Below, in pieces: positions 35,371 through 44,519 of a stretch of DNA of 64,000 nucleotides. A program made the position numbers and the translations under genes. The first letter of the stretch is position 1. Every line of letters starts with the position of its first letter. The notes below the pieces were generated by a model that ran no database searches, was not told where the DNA came from, and was given only the letters and a program-made list of their open reading frames with translations. The stretch comes from an uncultured Bacilli bacterium (GTDB lineage: Bacteria > Bacillota_I > Bacilli_A > RF39 > UBA660), in contig CAKOLL010000005.1 in NCBI GenBank assembly GCA_934096295.1, forward strand, positions 1-64,000, read 5' to 3'.

Positions 35371-37933
35371 AACTTAATTTATAACAATAACTATTGTTAA
35401 GTTTTGTATATCCACCTGAGCAATAATAAACTGTTTCGTATCCCGTATCATAACATGTTTTAGACACATAAGAACTACCTGAACAATCAGTACCTGAAGT
35501 ATCTAAATAAGGGAAGTCCGAGGTACAACTTGAAGAATTTTTCCATTTCCAACATGTATCATAAGCACCTTCTGTTGCGGCTCCACTACATTTACCATTC
35601 TTTTTTTCAGTTGATGTCATATACCTATAGCATACATATCTACAAGATTCTTCATAACTACCACAATCATATGAATACGAATAAGGTTCCTCATATGAAC
35701 TTGTATATTCTATTGAAGCACTACAACGACCAGTATTTCCAGCCGCATCCACAACATGACCATAAAATGTTCCTGTACTCATAGAAGCAGTTGAACTTCC
35801 ATAACTAGCAGTTGTCGTCTTGGAAATACCATAACTAGATACATCACTTGATTTATTGCTAAAAGACACTTGTGAACGAGTTACAGATAATTTACAAGTT
35901 GGTGCAGTTTTATCTATTTTCAAAGTTTTTCCAGCTGATGCCTCACCACAATTATTATCATTACAAGCTCTTACATATATAGTATTATTAATTTCACTGG
36001 TATATATAAAGCTTCCATTATTTTCAGACATTGTAAGTGAAGAAATATTTGTCCAAGCACCATTTCCAATTTTATATTGATATTTCGATACTACGTCTTT
36101 TGTTGTTCCTGCTGTTATTCCTATATAGATAGATTTATTAGTCCAAGTACCATTATAATCATTACCATTTGCATTTTCATATTTTGTAATAATTGTTGGA
36201 GCGGAAGGTATTTGTGGAACTATTTTTAATGTTGTCGATGCACTTGCTGTTAATCCATTTCCTCCAGTTGCTATACAACTAACAGTATAAGTACCTAATG
36301 CAAGACCAGAAGTATCTGCTGGGTTACAACTAACACTACCGCCACTTTTTGAATATGTTACTGTAAAGAATGATGATGTATCTTGTAATATTTCTATTTG
36401 AACATTATTTGAACTATTTTTAGCTTTAATTACTGGACTTATTTTATCTATCCTTAAAGTTTTTCCAGCTGATGCTTCTCCACAGCCTTTTTCATTACAT
36501 CCTCTTACATATATGATTCCATCTATTTCTGAACTATAAACAAAGTTTCCTTGATTACCATTTAAGCTTAAATTATTAGGTTTAGTCCACGTTTTATTAT
36601 CTAAACTATATTCATAACGTTCTATTAAATCTACACTTCTTCCAGGTGTTATACTTATATAAATAGATTTTGATGTCCAGGTACCATTATAATCAGCACC
36701 GTTTGCATTTTCAAGTTTAGTTGTGAGAACAGGTGCAGCTGGAATATCAGGAATTACACTTAACTTAGTTGAAGCTGTTGCTGTTAATCCATTTCCTCCG
36801 ACTACAGTACACTCTAATGTATAATCACCAATTGCTAAATTTCCTGTTCTTTTATAATTACAAGTTACTGTACCACCACTTTTAGCAGGATATGTAACAG
36901 TAAAATATGTAGAAGCAACTTCATTATCAGTACCTACAATTATTTCATTTTCAGCATTTTTAGCTACAATTGACGGTGCTTCCTTATCAATCTTATCTAC
37001 TTCTATTGTTTTTTCTACACTAACATTTCCAACTTTATCTTTTACACAAACTTTATATGTACCATTTTCATTTACTTTTAAATTCTTATCTCCAGCATAA
37101 TTTGTACATTCACTATTTACTTTAGCAATTGCATAACCACCAATACCTGACCCCATTCCATCACTTGCTAAAACATCAATATTTTTACTTACACTCCAGT
37201 TTGTATCCATTTTTAATTCATTTATAACTGGAGATTCTTTATCAATTTGAATGTTTTTTGTTGCAACTCCATTTGCATCTTTACCATCTGCATCTTTTCT
37301 AGAAACCTCACATTTATAATTAATATTTCCAACCAACTCAACATTTGTAGTAACCATATTTTCATTACTTGTAAATCCTGTATTAGTTGACCAATTATAT
37401 TCTATATTATCTCCAACTAATAATTCATTATTATATGCTACACCTAAAGTAATATTATCATTTATCCAATTACTATTAATACTTACACATTTATTATTAA
37501 TAACTTTACAAATATCATAAAGTGTAGTTCTATTATATTTATTACATTTTCCTTCGGTTTGTCCTAAATTACTACTTAATTTAGCAATATATTCTCCATT
37601 TTTATATTCCATCTTTAGTATATAACAATTCATACTTGAGTTATCTCTCGGATCATATATATCAGTTTCATCATCAGGTTTTATAAAACCCTCTTCAATT
37701 AAATCTTCTACACTTATTGTTGTTACACTAGTTTTATTGGCAAATTCAACAGCTCTGGTTTCTAAATAAACAACCAAATTATCATATTCTTTTTTTAATA
37801 CATTCTTTCTTACATTGACAAATATAGCTACAGTAGCAGTAATTACTAAAGATAAAACAACAATCACAGCTATTAACTCTGTTAAAGTAAACGCTCTATT
37901 ATTTAATACTTTAACTTTATTATTAGATTTCAT
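35369..37933 (-). CDS. Giant type IV pilin-like adhesin 2
   Basis: 854 residues, paralogue of its neighbours. Leader LNNRAFTLTELIAVIVVL, with Ala instead of the usual Gly before the cleavage site and Glu at +5. The pilin-like head NPRDNSSMNCYIL-type segment is nearly the same as in the neighbours. The Ig/HYR-type part contains one module twice (each ending ASAGKTL-IDK), which explains the extra length. The tail is Cys-rich and ends CSGGYTKLNNSYCYK. Own promoter and terminator. Presumably displayed as a long surface fibre or membrane-attached adhesin, function unproven. Confidence 0.9.
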   Translation of the reverse strand: MKSNNKVKVLNNRAFTLTELIAVIVVLSLVITATVAIFVNVRKNVLKKEYDNLVVYLETRAVEFANKTSVTTISVEDLIEEGFIKPDDETDIYDPRDNSSMNCYILKMEYKNGEYIAKLSSNLGQTEGKCNKYNRTTLYDICKVINNKCVSINSNWINDNITLGVAYNNELLVGDNIEYNWSTNTGFTSNENMVTTNVELVGNINYKCEVSRKDADGKDANGVATKNIQIDKESPVINELKMDTNWSVSKNIDVLASDGMGSGIGGYAIAKVNSECTNYAGDKNLKVNENGTYKVCVKDKVGNVSVEKTIEVDKIDKEAPSIVAKNAENEIIVGTDNEVASTYFTVTYPAKSGGTVTCNYKRTGNLAIGDYTLECTVVGGNGLTATASTKLSVIPDIPAAPVLTTKLENANGADYNGTWTSKSIYISITPGRSVDLIERYEYSLDNKTWTKPNNLSLNGNQGNFVYSSEIDGIIYVRGCNEKGCGEASAGKTLRIDKISPVIKAKNSSNNVQIEILQDTSSFFTVTYSKSGGSVSCNPADTSGLALGTYTVSCIATGGNGLTASASTTLKIVPQIPSAPTIITKYENANGNDYNGTWTNKSIYIGITAGTTKDVVSKYQYKIGNGAWTNISSLTMSENNGSFIYTSEINNTIYVRACNDNNCGEASAGKTLKIDKTAPTCKLSVTRSQVSFSNKSSDVSSYGISKTTTASYGSSTASMSTGTFYGHVVDAAGNTGRCSASIEYTSSYEEPYSYSYDCGSYEESCRYVCYRYMTSTEKKNGKCSGAATEGAYDTCWKWKNSSSCTSDFPYLDTSGTDCSGSSYVSKTCYDTGYETVYYCSGGYTKLNNSYCYKLS

Positions 37934-37952
37934 TTACTATTCACCTATCATA

Positions 37953-37981
37953 ATAATAATTTAAAAATAAATTAATGTCAA
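37953..37981 (-). promoter_or_regulatory. Promoter of pilin-like gene 2
   Basis: On the minus strand TTGACA, 17 bases, TATTAT, then TATGATAGGTGAATAG before the ATG. Confidence 0.75.
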
Positions 37982-37989
37982 TAAAAAGA

Positions 37990-38005
37990 AGCGAGTTACC
38001 TCGCT
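37990..38005 (-). terminator. Terminator after pilin-like gene 3
   Basis: AGCGAG and CTCGCT form a 6-bp stem with a 4-base loop, followed by TTCTTTTTATT on the minus strand. Confidence 0.75.
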
Positions 38006-38011
38006 AACATT

Positions 38012-40672
38012 TTATTTATAACAATATGAACTTCCAACTCTTGAATATCCAAATGGACAACTATAACCACCAACAGCACAAGTTACATTAGTTTTATTTT
38101 TCTGATTTGTTTGTGAATTTTTATAGCTTCCCGAACAACTTGAGTACTCTGAACTTGGTGTACAACTCGCTAATCCCGATTTCGTAGAACTTGATGGACT
38201 ATACTCATAATAGTAATCTGGAACTGTACTAGATACTGAACAACTAACTTTTGTTTCTTGATAATTAGAACTAGTACACTCAAACGGATTATCTATACAA
38301 CTAGTTTGATTATATTCATTACTTCCAGAGTCAAAAGAATAAGAATAAGTTGGGGTCTTTATAACTTTACCTGTTGATTTTTTACACTTACTTTGATTAC
38401 ACCAAGAACAAGTTGACCAACCCGAAGCACAAGTATCAGCAGATCGAGAACATGTATATTTTGCATCAGATGTTTTGGTTGAAGACCAACCTGATGAACA
38501 ACTAGTCTGATTTGTTAAAGTACATTTTCCACCGCTTAACGAACCAGATGCACAATAATTATATTTACCCAAACAAGCACTAGATACTTGAGACCATGAA
38601 CAACCACTGGTCCGTGTACATTTTGAATAAGAATTAGAAAATTCTGTACACATTTTTTGTGTAGGATTTTTAGTACATTTATATCTAGCATACGATGTTC
38701 GGGTTGAACTCCACCCACTTGAACATGATGTTTGATTATTTATATAACAACTTCCATTACTATATGTTCCTGATGAACAACCATTATAGCTACTACCTGA
38801 AGTATAGATATAACAATAATCTCCAGTATTTGGATATGTTCCTGATGAACAACTTATAGATGTTCCTGATTCAGTTCTATCACAATAATATGATGTTTTT
38901 GTATAATATTTTATCGGATGATTAACATAACTTTCAGAACATGTTGTAGTAGTTTGATTATAATATAATGTTCCATTTAATACCTCAGAACTACACATTC
39001 CAGTATTTCCTGCTCTATCATAAACATGACCATAAAAGGTTCCAACACTCAAACTTTTACTTGAATTTGTATATTCTGGATTAGCACTATTATTAACTCC
39101 AGATTTTGAAACATCACTAGATTTAGATCCTATAGAAATTCCACTGGCTGTCACTGATAAAGAACAAACTGGTGAAGTTGTATCTATTTTTATAACTTTT
39201 CCATTTGATGCAGAACTGCACTTATCACCATTACATGCTCTAACATATATTGTGTTTTCAACTTCTTTTGTATATATAAAGCTTCCATTTGCACCATCTC
39301 TTTTTAGATTATCAGGAGTTTGCCAACTTCCAGTTCCTATTTTAAATTGATATGTTCCTACAAAATCATTTTCTTTAGTTGGTGTTATACTAACATATAC
39401 TGATTTATTAGTCCATGTTCCACTATATAAATCTCCATCAGCATTTTCATATCTTGTTTCTATTACTGGTGTAGATGGTGTATATGCTAAAACATTTAAA
39501 TTAGTTGATGCACTCGCAGTTAATCCATTTCCTCCGGTTGCTGTACATGTTAGAACATAATCACCCGGAGTTAATCCATTCGTAGTTTCATAATTACACT
39601 TTGTTGTTCCACCACTTGTTGAATATTTAACTATAAAATATTCATCTTTAACAACTTTATTTATACCCATATAAATTTGATTTTGTTCATTCATGGCTCT
39701 AATTTCTGGAGGATTTTTATCAATTGTATCCACCTTTGTTTCAAATTTTTGACTTACATTTCCAGCTTTATCTATTACACAAACATTATAAGTCCCATTA
39801 GAGTCAACTTTAACTTTTTTATTATTTTCAAACTCAGCATCCATACAATCAGTTTTAGAATCTACTACAGCATAACCACCTATTCCTGAGCCCATTCCAT
39901 CATTGGCTATGATTTCTAATTCTTTACTAGTGCTCCAATTAGTATCCATCTTAACTTCAGTTATAACCGGAGCCTCCATATCTATTTTAATAATTTTGGT
40001 AGCAACCCCATTTTTATCATTACCATCTTCATCTTTTCTAAATACTTCACATTTATAATTAATATTTCCAACTAACTTTACATCAGTTTCAACAGTTTCT
40101 TCATTACTTGTAAATCCTGTATTTGTTGACCAATTATATTCAACATCTCCAGTAATTAAGTTATCATCAAAAGAAACTCCTAAAGTAATGTTTTTGTTTA
40201 GCCACTCATCTCCAATAGCTTCACATTTTCCATTAACTATTTTACAAATATTGTATCTTGTGTTTCTATCATATTTACTACATTTTCCATCTGCATCTTT
40301 CAAATTTTCACTTAACTTTGCAATATATTCTCCATCCTTATATTCTAATTTTATCAAATAACAATTCATACTTGAATTATCTCTCGGGTCATATATATCT
40401 GACTCATCATCTGGCTTTATATATCCTTCTTTTATTAAGTCTTCTACGCTTATCGTAGTTACTCCAGTTTTATTGGCAAATTCAACTGCTCTAGTTTCTA
40501 AGTAAACCACAAGATTATTATATTCTTTTTCCAATACATTTTTCTTTATATTTATAAATACTGCTACAGTAGCTGTTATTAACAATGACAAAACAACTAT
40601 AACAGCTATTAACTCTGTTAATGTAAAAGCTCTATTATTTAATTTTCTTTTTTTATTTTTAGACTTTATCAT
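38012..40672 (-). CDS. Giant type IV pilin-like adhesin 3
   Basis: 886 residues from the start I chose (ATG after AGGTGATATT; an in-frame ATG 45 bases upstream lacks a site). Leader KLNNRAFTLTELIAVIVVL; pilin-like head as in its neighbours; one block of Ig/HYR-type domains; then an unusually long tail (about residues 585-886) packed with Cys, Ser, Tyr and short repeats of type CSSGWSSTRT and TSYARYKC, ending CPFGYSRVGSSYCYK. The tail differs strongly among the three paralogues while the first 300 residues are alike, suggesting diversifying selection or recombination. Confidence 0.9.
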   Translation of the reverse strand: MIKSKNKKRKLNNRAFTLTELIAVIVVLSLLITATVAVFINIKKNVLEKEYNNLVVYLETRAVEFANKTGVTTISVEDLIKEGYIKPDDESDIYDPRDNSSMNCYLIKLEYKDGEYIAKLSENLKDADGKCSKYDRNTRYNICKIVNGKCEAIGDEWLNKNITLGVSFDDNLITGDVEYNWSTNTGFTSNEETVETDVKLVGNINYKCEVFRKDEDGNDKNGVATKIIKIDMEAPVITEVKMDTNWSTSKELEIIANDGMGSGIGGYAVVDSKTDCMDAEFENNKKVKVDSNGTYNVCVIDKAGNVSQKFETKVDTIDKNPPEIRAMNEQNQIYMGINKVVKDEYFIVKYSTSGGTTKCNYETTNGLTPGDYVLTCTATGGNGLTASASTNLNVLAYTPSTPVIETRYENADGDLYSGTWTNKSVYVSITPTKENDFVGTYQFKIGTGSWQTPDNLKRDGANGSFIYTKEVENTIYVRACNGDKCSSASNGKVIKIDTTSPVCSLSVTASGISIGSKSSDVSKSGVNNSANPEYTNSSKSLSVGTFYGHVYDRAGNTGMCSSEVLNGTLYYNQTTTTCSESYVNHPIKYYTKTSYYCDRTESGTSISCSSGTYPNTGDYCYIYTSGSSYNGCSSGTYSNGSCYINNQTSCSSGWSSTRTSYARYKCTKNPTQKMCTEFSNSYSKCTRTSGCSWSQVSSACLGKYNYCASGSLSGGKCTLTNQTSCSSGWSSTKTSDAKYTCSRSADTCASGWSTCSWCNQSKCKKSTGKVIKTPTYSYSFDSGSNEYNQTSCIDNPFECTSSNYQETKVSCSVSSTVPDYYYEYSPSSSTKSGLASCTPSSEYSSCSGSYKNSQTNQKNKTNVTCAVGGYSCPFGYSRVGSSYCYK

Positions 40673-40688
40673 AATATCACCTATCATA

Positions 40689-40717
40689 ATAATATTAAAA
40701 ATTTCGTAACTAGTCAA
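40689..40717 (-). promoter_or_regulatory. Promoter of pilin-like gene 3
   Basis: On the minus strand TTGACT, 17 bases, TATTAT, then ATGATAGGTGATATT before the start. Confidence 0.75.
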
Positions 40718-40745
40718 TAAAATTTATCATTAATGTAAAAGAAAA

Positions 40746-40764
40746 ACCACGGTTTTTCCGTGGT
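40746..40764 (-). terminator. Terminator of rplM-rpsI
   Basis: ACCACGG and CCGTGGT, 7-bp stem, 5-base loop, followed on the minus strand by TTTTTCTTTT. Confidence 0.92.
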
Positions 40765-40778
40765 AATAAAAATATCTA

Positions 40779-41198
40779 CTAACGTTTACTAAATTGTGGT
40801 GCTCTTCTTGCTTTCTTAAGACCATATTTCTTACGTTCTTTAACTCTTGGATCTCTAGTAATAAATCCAGCATTTTTAAGAATATGTCTATAGCTATCTT
40901 CTCTTGTTTGATCAGTATTAGCATCAAATGCTAAAAGTGCTCTAGTAATACCTAAACGAATTGCTCCAGTTTGTCCAGAAAATCCGCCACCTTTAACATT
41001 AATATCAATATCAAATCTGTTTTCATTTCCAGTAGCAACTAAAGGTTGTTTTAAATCCATTACTAATGTTGCATAAGGCATATAATCATTAACATCAACA
41101 CCATTAACAGTAATATTACCAGTACCTCCAACAAGTCTAACTCTTGCTACACTTCTTTTTCTTCTACCAGTTGCTGTCCATTCTTGTTTCTTAGCCAT
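40779..41198 (-). CDS. rpsI: 30S ribosomal protein S9
   Basis: 139 residues. Family motifs TGRRKRSVARV, GGGFSGQTGAIRLGI and the C-terminal KKARRAPQFSKR (ending in Lys-Arg contacting the P-site tRNA). Translated with rplM, eight bases apart, as in nearly all bacteria. Confidence 0.98.
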   Translation of the reverse strand: MAKKQEWTATGRRKRSVARVRLVGGTGNITVNGVDVNDYMPYATLVMDLKQPLVATGNENRFDIDINVKGGGFSGQTGAIRLGITRALLAFDANTDQTREDSYRHILKNAGFITRDPRVKERKKYGLKKARRAPQFSKR

Positions 41199-41206
41199 AA
41201 TTCCTC

Positions 41207-41638
41207 CTAATTAATTTCTAAAGCCTTAGGCTTTTGAGCTTCATGCTTATGATTTGCATCACGATAAACAAATAATTTTTTACCCATAGCTCTTCCAAGT
41301 CTGTTGTGAGGAAGCATTCCTTTAACAGCTCTTTCAACCATTTCTTCTGGATATTTTTCAATCATTTCTTTAGCACTACGTTCTCTTAATCCGCCTGGGA
41401 ATCCACTATGATTATAATATTTCTTATCTTCTAGTTTGTTTCCAGTTAAAACTACTTTGTCAGCATTTACAATAATTACATAATCTCCGCAATCAACATA
41501 TGGAGTATAAGTAACTTTGTGTTTTCCACGTAATACATGAGCAGCTTTAGTTGCAACACGACCTAAAGTTTTACCTTCAGCATCAATTACATACCAATTT
41601 CTTTCGATATTTTCTTTTTTTTGCATAAATGTTTTCAT
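41207..41638 (-). CDS. rplM: 50S ribosomal protein L13
   Basis: 143 residues, starting KTFMQKKENIERNWYVIDAEG. HKVTYTPYVDCGDYV and MLPHNRLGRAMGKKL are L13 signatures. I start at an ATG eight bases after AAAGGA, instead of an upstream ATG that contains the ribosome site. Promoter 80-110 bases upstream. Confidence 0.97.
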   Translation of the reverse strand: MKTFMQKKENIERNWYVIDAEGKTLGRVATKAAHVLRGKHKVTYTPYVDCGDYVIIVNADKVVLTGNKLEDKKYYNHSGFPGGLRERSAKEMIEKYPEEMVERAVKGMLPHNRLGRAMGKKLFVYRDANHKHEAQKPKALEIN

Positions 41639-41719
41639 AAAACTAATTCCTTTCACTATGTTCCTTGTTTAATTTTCCCACGACTAAACAAATCACATAA
41701 ATAAAATGTACCGATTAAA

Positions 41720-41748
41720 ATTATATGAAAAAAATAGCCAAAAGTCAA
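41720..41748 (-). promoter_or_regulatory. Promoter of rplM-rpsI
   Basis: On the minus strand TTGACT, 17 bases, TATAAT. The -35 and spacer lie inside the terminator hairpin of the upstream gene. The roughly 80-base leader (GTCGTGGGAAAATTAAAC region) may carry autoregulation by L13, which I cannot confirm. Confidence 0.75.
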
Positions 41749-41765
41749 ACCTTTTTAGCTATTTT
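41731..41765. terminator. Terminator between pseudogene and rplM
   Basis: AAAATAGC and GCTATTTT, with further inner pairs (AAAAG/CTTTTT), a long stem followed by T run on the minus strand. Overlaps the -35 box of rplM. Confidence 0.7.
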
Positions 41766-41786
41766 CTTGAAATTTTACTTATTTTT

Positions 41787-42307
41787 TTACATTTTTCTTC
41801 TTTTTAAAGAAAAATCATCACTACATATTAACTCATCATCATCTATTTTGCAACTTTTAGCATAATATATAAGATTTATTAATTCTTGAAATATAGCTTT
41901 TTTACCAGCAAATGATTTATACCAAGAATCAATATCTGTAATTCCATCTTTTGCACCAAAATACTGAACTATTGAATCATTATCTAATAAACTTAAATAA
42001 TGCATTAATAACATTGTACATCTTCTTGTATGAAAATCAGATGTTACTACTGTAAATGTTGTATTTTTAGAATCTTTTAACATTTTCAATGTATTAGTAA
42101 CGTTTTCTACAGTATTTCTTGATTGGTCTTCTAATAAAACATCTTTAATACTTCATCTACTCTTTTGTACATTGAAACGCCAACAAAGACTAAACCAATA
42201 TTTCTTTGAACAATAGTTTCGGGTTGTTTTGCAAAAATTATTTTTTCTTTAGTATCTTTATCAAATCTAATTGCTTCTAGATACTTTGTTTCAGTTAGTT
42301 TTTCCAT
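41787..42307 (-). pseudogene. Frameshifted YdcF/DUF218-like gene
   Basis: Two frames make one degraded gene. The 3' part (41787-42120) matches the DUF218 half: LLEDQSRNTVENVTNT and VVTSDFHTRRC are its signatures. The 5' part begins at an ATG (42307) after GGAGATT and stops after 58 codons (42131) at KMFY. Adding one A in the AAA run near 42143 would join VDEVLK to DVLLED. The N-terminal half of the domain is also missing, so it was probably already truncated. YdcF proteins are envelope-linked and poorly understood. Confidence 0.7.
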
Positions 42308-42325
42308 AATCTCCTCATTATAATA

Positions 42326-42904
42326 TTATTGTTTTCTAGTTCTTTGAAACTCAAATAATTCTTGTTTTTCTTCAACCTGATTTATCCTTGCATTAATTTC
42401 TTTCATTTCATAAAATTTTTCAACAAATCCTAGGAAACCATACGCTCCGGTTAAAGTTAACAAATTTGGTACCAAATCCACATTTAAATATGATAAATAA
42501 CATGCCGATATAATTGACATAACTCCTATAGCACAATTAACAATAAATCTACTATTATTTTCTTTGTTCAACTTGGACAATTCTTGCTTTTTATTTTCAA
42601 GAATTCTTATAAATTCACTTTCTGCTACCTCATCCAATTTCAATTCAGTTTCTAGCCTATCAATTTCCATTAAGCCTCGATGCTTACTGATAATTGTTCT
42701 TATAAAACATGCTACTCCTGTGATTGGCAATATCGAAAAAAGTGGATGCATATTAGTCTTAGCTGATTCATTTAAAATTACTGCTAAATAGCATATACTC
42801 TTATATGTAGCTTCATCCCAAAAACCAGGCAAATTATCTTTTAATTCTTCTATTTTTTTAATCCTATATTCTTTTGGTGTTTTAACATTATTCATATTTT
42901 CCAT
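42326..42904 (-). CDS. Membrane protein of unknown function
   Basis: 192 residues. Probable membrane segments at about 30-65 and 115-155, with a charged coiled-coil-like stretch between and after (RLETELKLDEVAESEF, RINQVEEKQELFEF). No domain that I recognise. Start at the second ATG, eight bases after GGGGGAA. Confidence 0.65.
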   Translation of the reverse strand: MENMNNVKTPKEYRIKKIEELKDNLPGFWDEATYKSICYLAVILNESAKTNMHPLFSILPITGVACFIRTIISKHRGLMEIDRLETELKLDEVAESEFIRILENKKQELSKLNKENNSRFIVNCAIGVMSIISACYLSYLNVDLVPNLLTLTGAYGFLGFVEKFYEMKEINARINQVEEKQELFEFQRTRKQ

Positions 42905-42929
42905 TTTCATTTCCCCCTAAACTATTTAA

Positions 42930-43190
42930 TTACATATCTTTAATAATCCCTGCAACCTTTTTTAATGCTTGTAATTTTACTTTTTCCAATTTTATTTCAT
43001 CAAGAACTTCTCTTAAAACCAGTTCTCCATCTCTAGTAAAATTCTCAAGAAGTTTAAAATTACTTGGATTATCTACTTCAACTAATGAAACGTAATCTGT
43101 ATTATCAACATTAATTACATCTAAAACTATATATCTTTTATCGTCATCCAAAGTAACAATATTAGATATATCTAATCTTTTTGCATCCAT
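42930..43190 (-). CDS. Small cytoplasmic protein, DUF1292-like
   Basis: 86 residues. NIVTLDDDKRYIVLDVI and DYVSLVEVDNPSNFKLLENF resemble DUF1292 (YrzB-like) proteins, of unknown function. Start at the ATG after GGGGGAG. Confidence 0.55.
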   Translation of the reverse strand: MDAKRLDISNIVTLDDDKRYIVLDVINVDNTDYVSLVEVDNPSNFKLLENFTRDGELVLREVLDEIKLEKVKLQALKKVAGIIKDM

Positions 43191-43254
43191 AATCTCCCCC
43201 CATTTGTTAAAATAATTATACACTAATTTATACTTTTTGTCAAATCAGTGGCTT

Positions 43255-43971
43255 TTAATACTCAATTTTTTCTAAATATAACCCTTCCGTTGGAACAACA
43301 CTTAAAGTTTTATTAATATCTTTATCTAGCATATTTTCTATAACATGAATATCTACTTTACCTTTACCAACATCAAGTAAAGCTCCCACTAAATGCCTAA
43401 CCATATATCTATAAAAACCTATTCCCACAAACTTAAATGTTAAAATATCACCATATTTTTTAATTTTTATCTTATAAATTGTAGATGTATAATCATCTCT
43501 ATAACCACTAACAAAATTATGATAATCATGAGTACCCACTAATAACTTACTTGCTTTTTTCATACTTCTAATATCAAAATCATATTTTATTTGATAATAA
43601 TAACCATTATACTTACTTTTATATTTACCAGTATTTATTTTATAAACATAAGTCTTCTTCTTAACATCATATCTAGCATGAAATTCACTATTAACAATCA
43701 TACACTTATTAATTACTATTTCTTCTTTTAATAACTCATTTATTTTATCAATATCTTTATGACCAATAATTTTATCTGTATCAAAATGAGCACATTGCAT
43801 TTTAGCATGTACCCCAGCATCAGTTCTGCCACTTCCCTTTATAGTAATTGATTCATCTAACACTTTACTTAAAACTACTTCTAATGTTCCTTGCACATTT
43901 TTAACATCATTTTGTCTTTGAAAGCCATGAAATTTTGTTCCATCATAACTAAACTTAATTAAATATCTCAT
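43255..43971 (-). CDS. truA: tRNA pseudouridine synthase A
   Basis: 238 residues. Catalytic Asp in SGRTDAGVHA, start LIKFSYDGTKFHGFQRQ and the RYMVRHLVGALLDVGKG segment are TruA motifs; modifies U38-U40 of tRNA. Overlaps by four bases the second of two eroded ECF-ATPase genes, and precedes rplM-rpsI with a few genes between, an order familiar in Bacilli. Confidence 0.96.
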   Translation of the reverse strand: MRYLIKFSYDGTKFHGFQRQNDVKNVQGTLEVVLSKVLDESITIKGSGRTDAGVHAKMQCAHFDTDKIIGHKDIDKINELLKEEIVINKCMIVNSEFHARYDVKKKTYVYKINTGKYKSKYNGYYYQIKYDFDIRSMKKASKLLVGTHDYHNFVSGYRDDYTSTIYKIKIKKYGDILTFKFVGIGFYRYMVRHLVGALLDVGKGKVDIHVIENMLDKDINKTLSVVPTEGLYLEKIEY

Positions 43972-44519
43972 GATTTAATCCTATAAATAGCTTTCAATAA
44001 ATCATCTAATTCATTATAATGATTTATATTAACACCATAATCTAATGTTTTATTAGTAAATTCCACTATCTTTGGTACTTCAATATATTCCTCTAAATCT
44101 TTATCATATATATCACTTACTTCAAGAACTATTTTTTTATTGTTAATAACATACATCTTATCAACACAATTTATAAACATATTACTATTTCTATCTACTA
44201 AAACTATCTTTCTTCCATAACTAATTATCTTTTTAAACAATTTCTTAAAAAACTCTATATCTTTATTAGTTAAACCTCTACTAAAGTTAATTAACATAAT
44301 TTCTTTATCTTGTAACTTACTAGCAAGTATTATTTTATTTTTATCTCTCAAAGATAACTCACTTATATCTTTATCTAAATATGTATCATCTAAACCAACC
44401 ATTTTTAAAGCATCACTACTCTTTTTTACTACTATATCTCTTACTTTACCAATAACATTATCTTCTTTAAAATCATTACTTACAACACCTATAATATTAC
44501 CATTTAATTTTAATTCCAT
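43968..44519 (-). CDS. Degenerate ECF ATPase-like protein (EcfA2 remnant)
   Basis: 183 residues. By eye it follows EcfA2: GVVSNDFKEDNVIGKVRDI, ALKMVGLDDTYLDKDISEL, then a Walker-B-like region (IMLINFSRGL), KIVLVDRNSN and DKMYVINNKKIVLE, ending DDLLKAIYRI. Walker A is missing, the LSGGQ signature reads ELSLRDKNK, and the Walker B acidic residues are gone. The frame is intact and coupled to its neighbours, so it is a pseudo-ATPase rather than simple decay. Its location directly before truA is where functional ecfA genes lie in Bacilli. Real ECF transport seems impossible with this copy. Confidence 0.72.
   Translation of the reverse strand: MELKLNGNIIGVVSNDFKEDNVIGKVRDIVVKKSSDALKMVGLDDTYLDKDISELSLRDKNKIILASKLQDKEIMLINFSRGLTNKDIEFFKKLFKKIISYGRKIVLVDRNSNMFINCVDKMYVINNKKIVLEVSDIYDKDLEEYIEVPKIVEFTNKTLDYGVNINHYNELDDLLKAIYRIKS

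Noticed and set aside
35340..38010. CRISPR-like spacing in repeats of the pilin-like genes
   Set aside because: Repeats are coding modules of unequal length, not short exact repeats with unique spacers.
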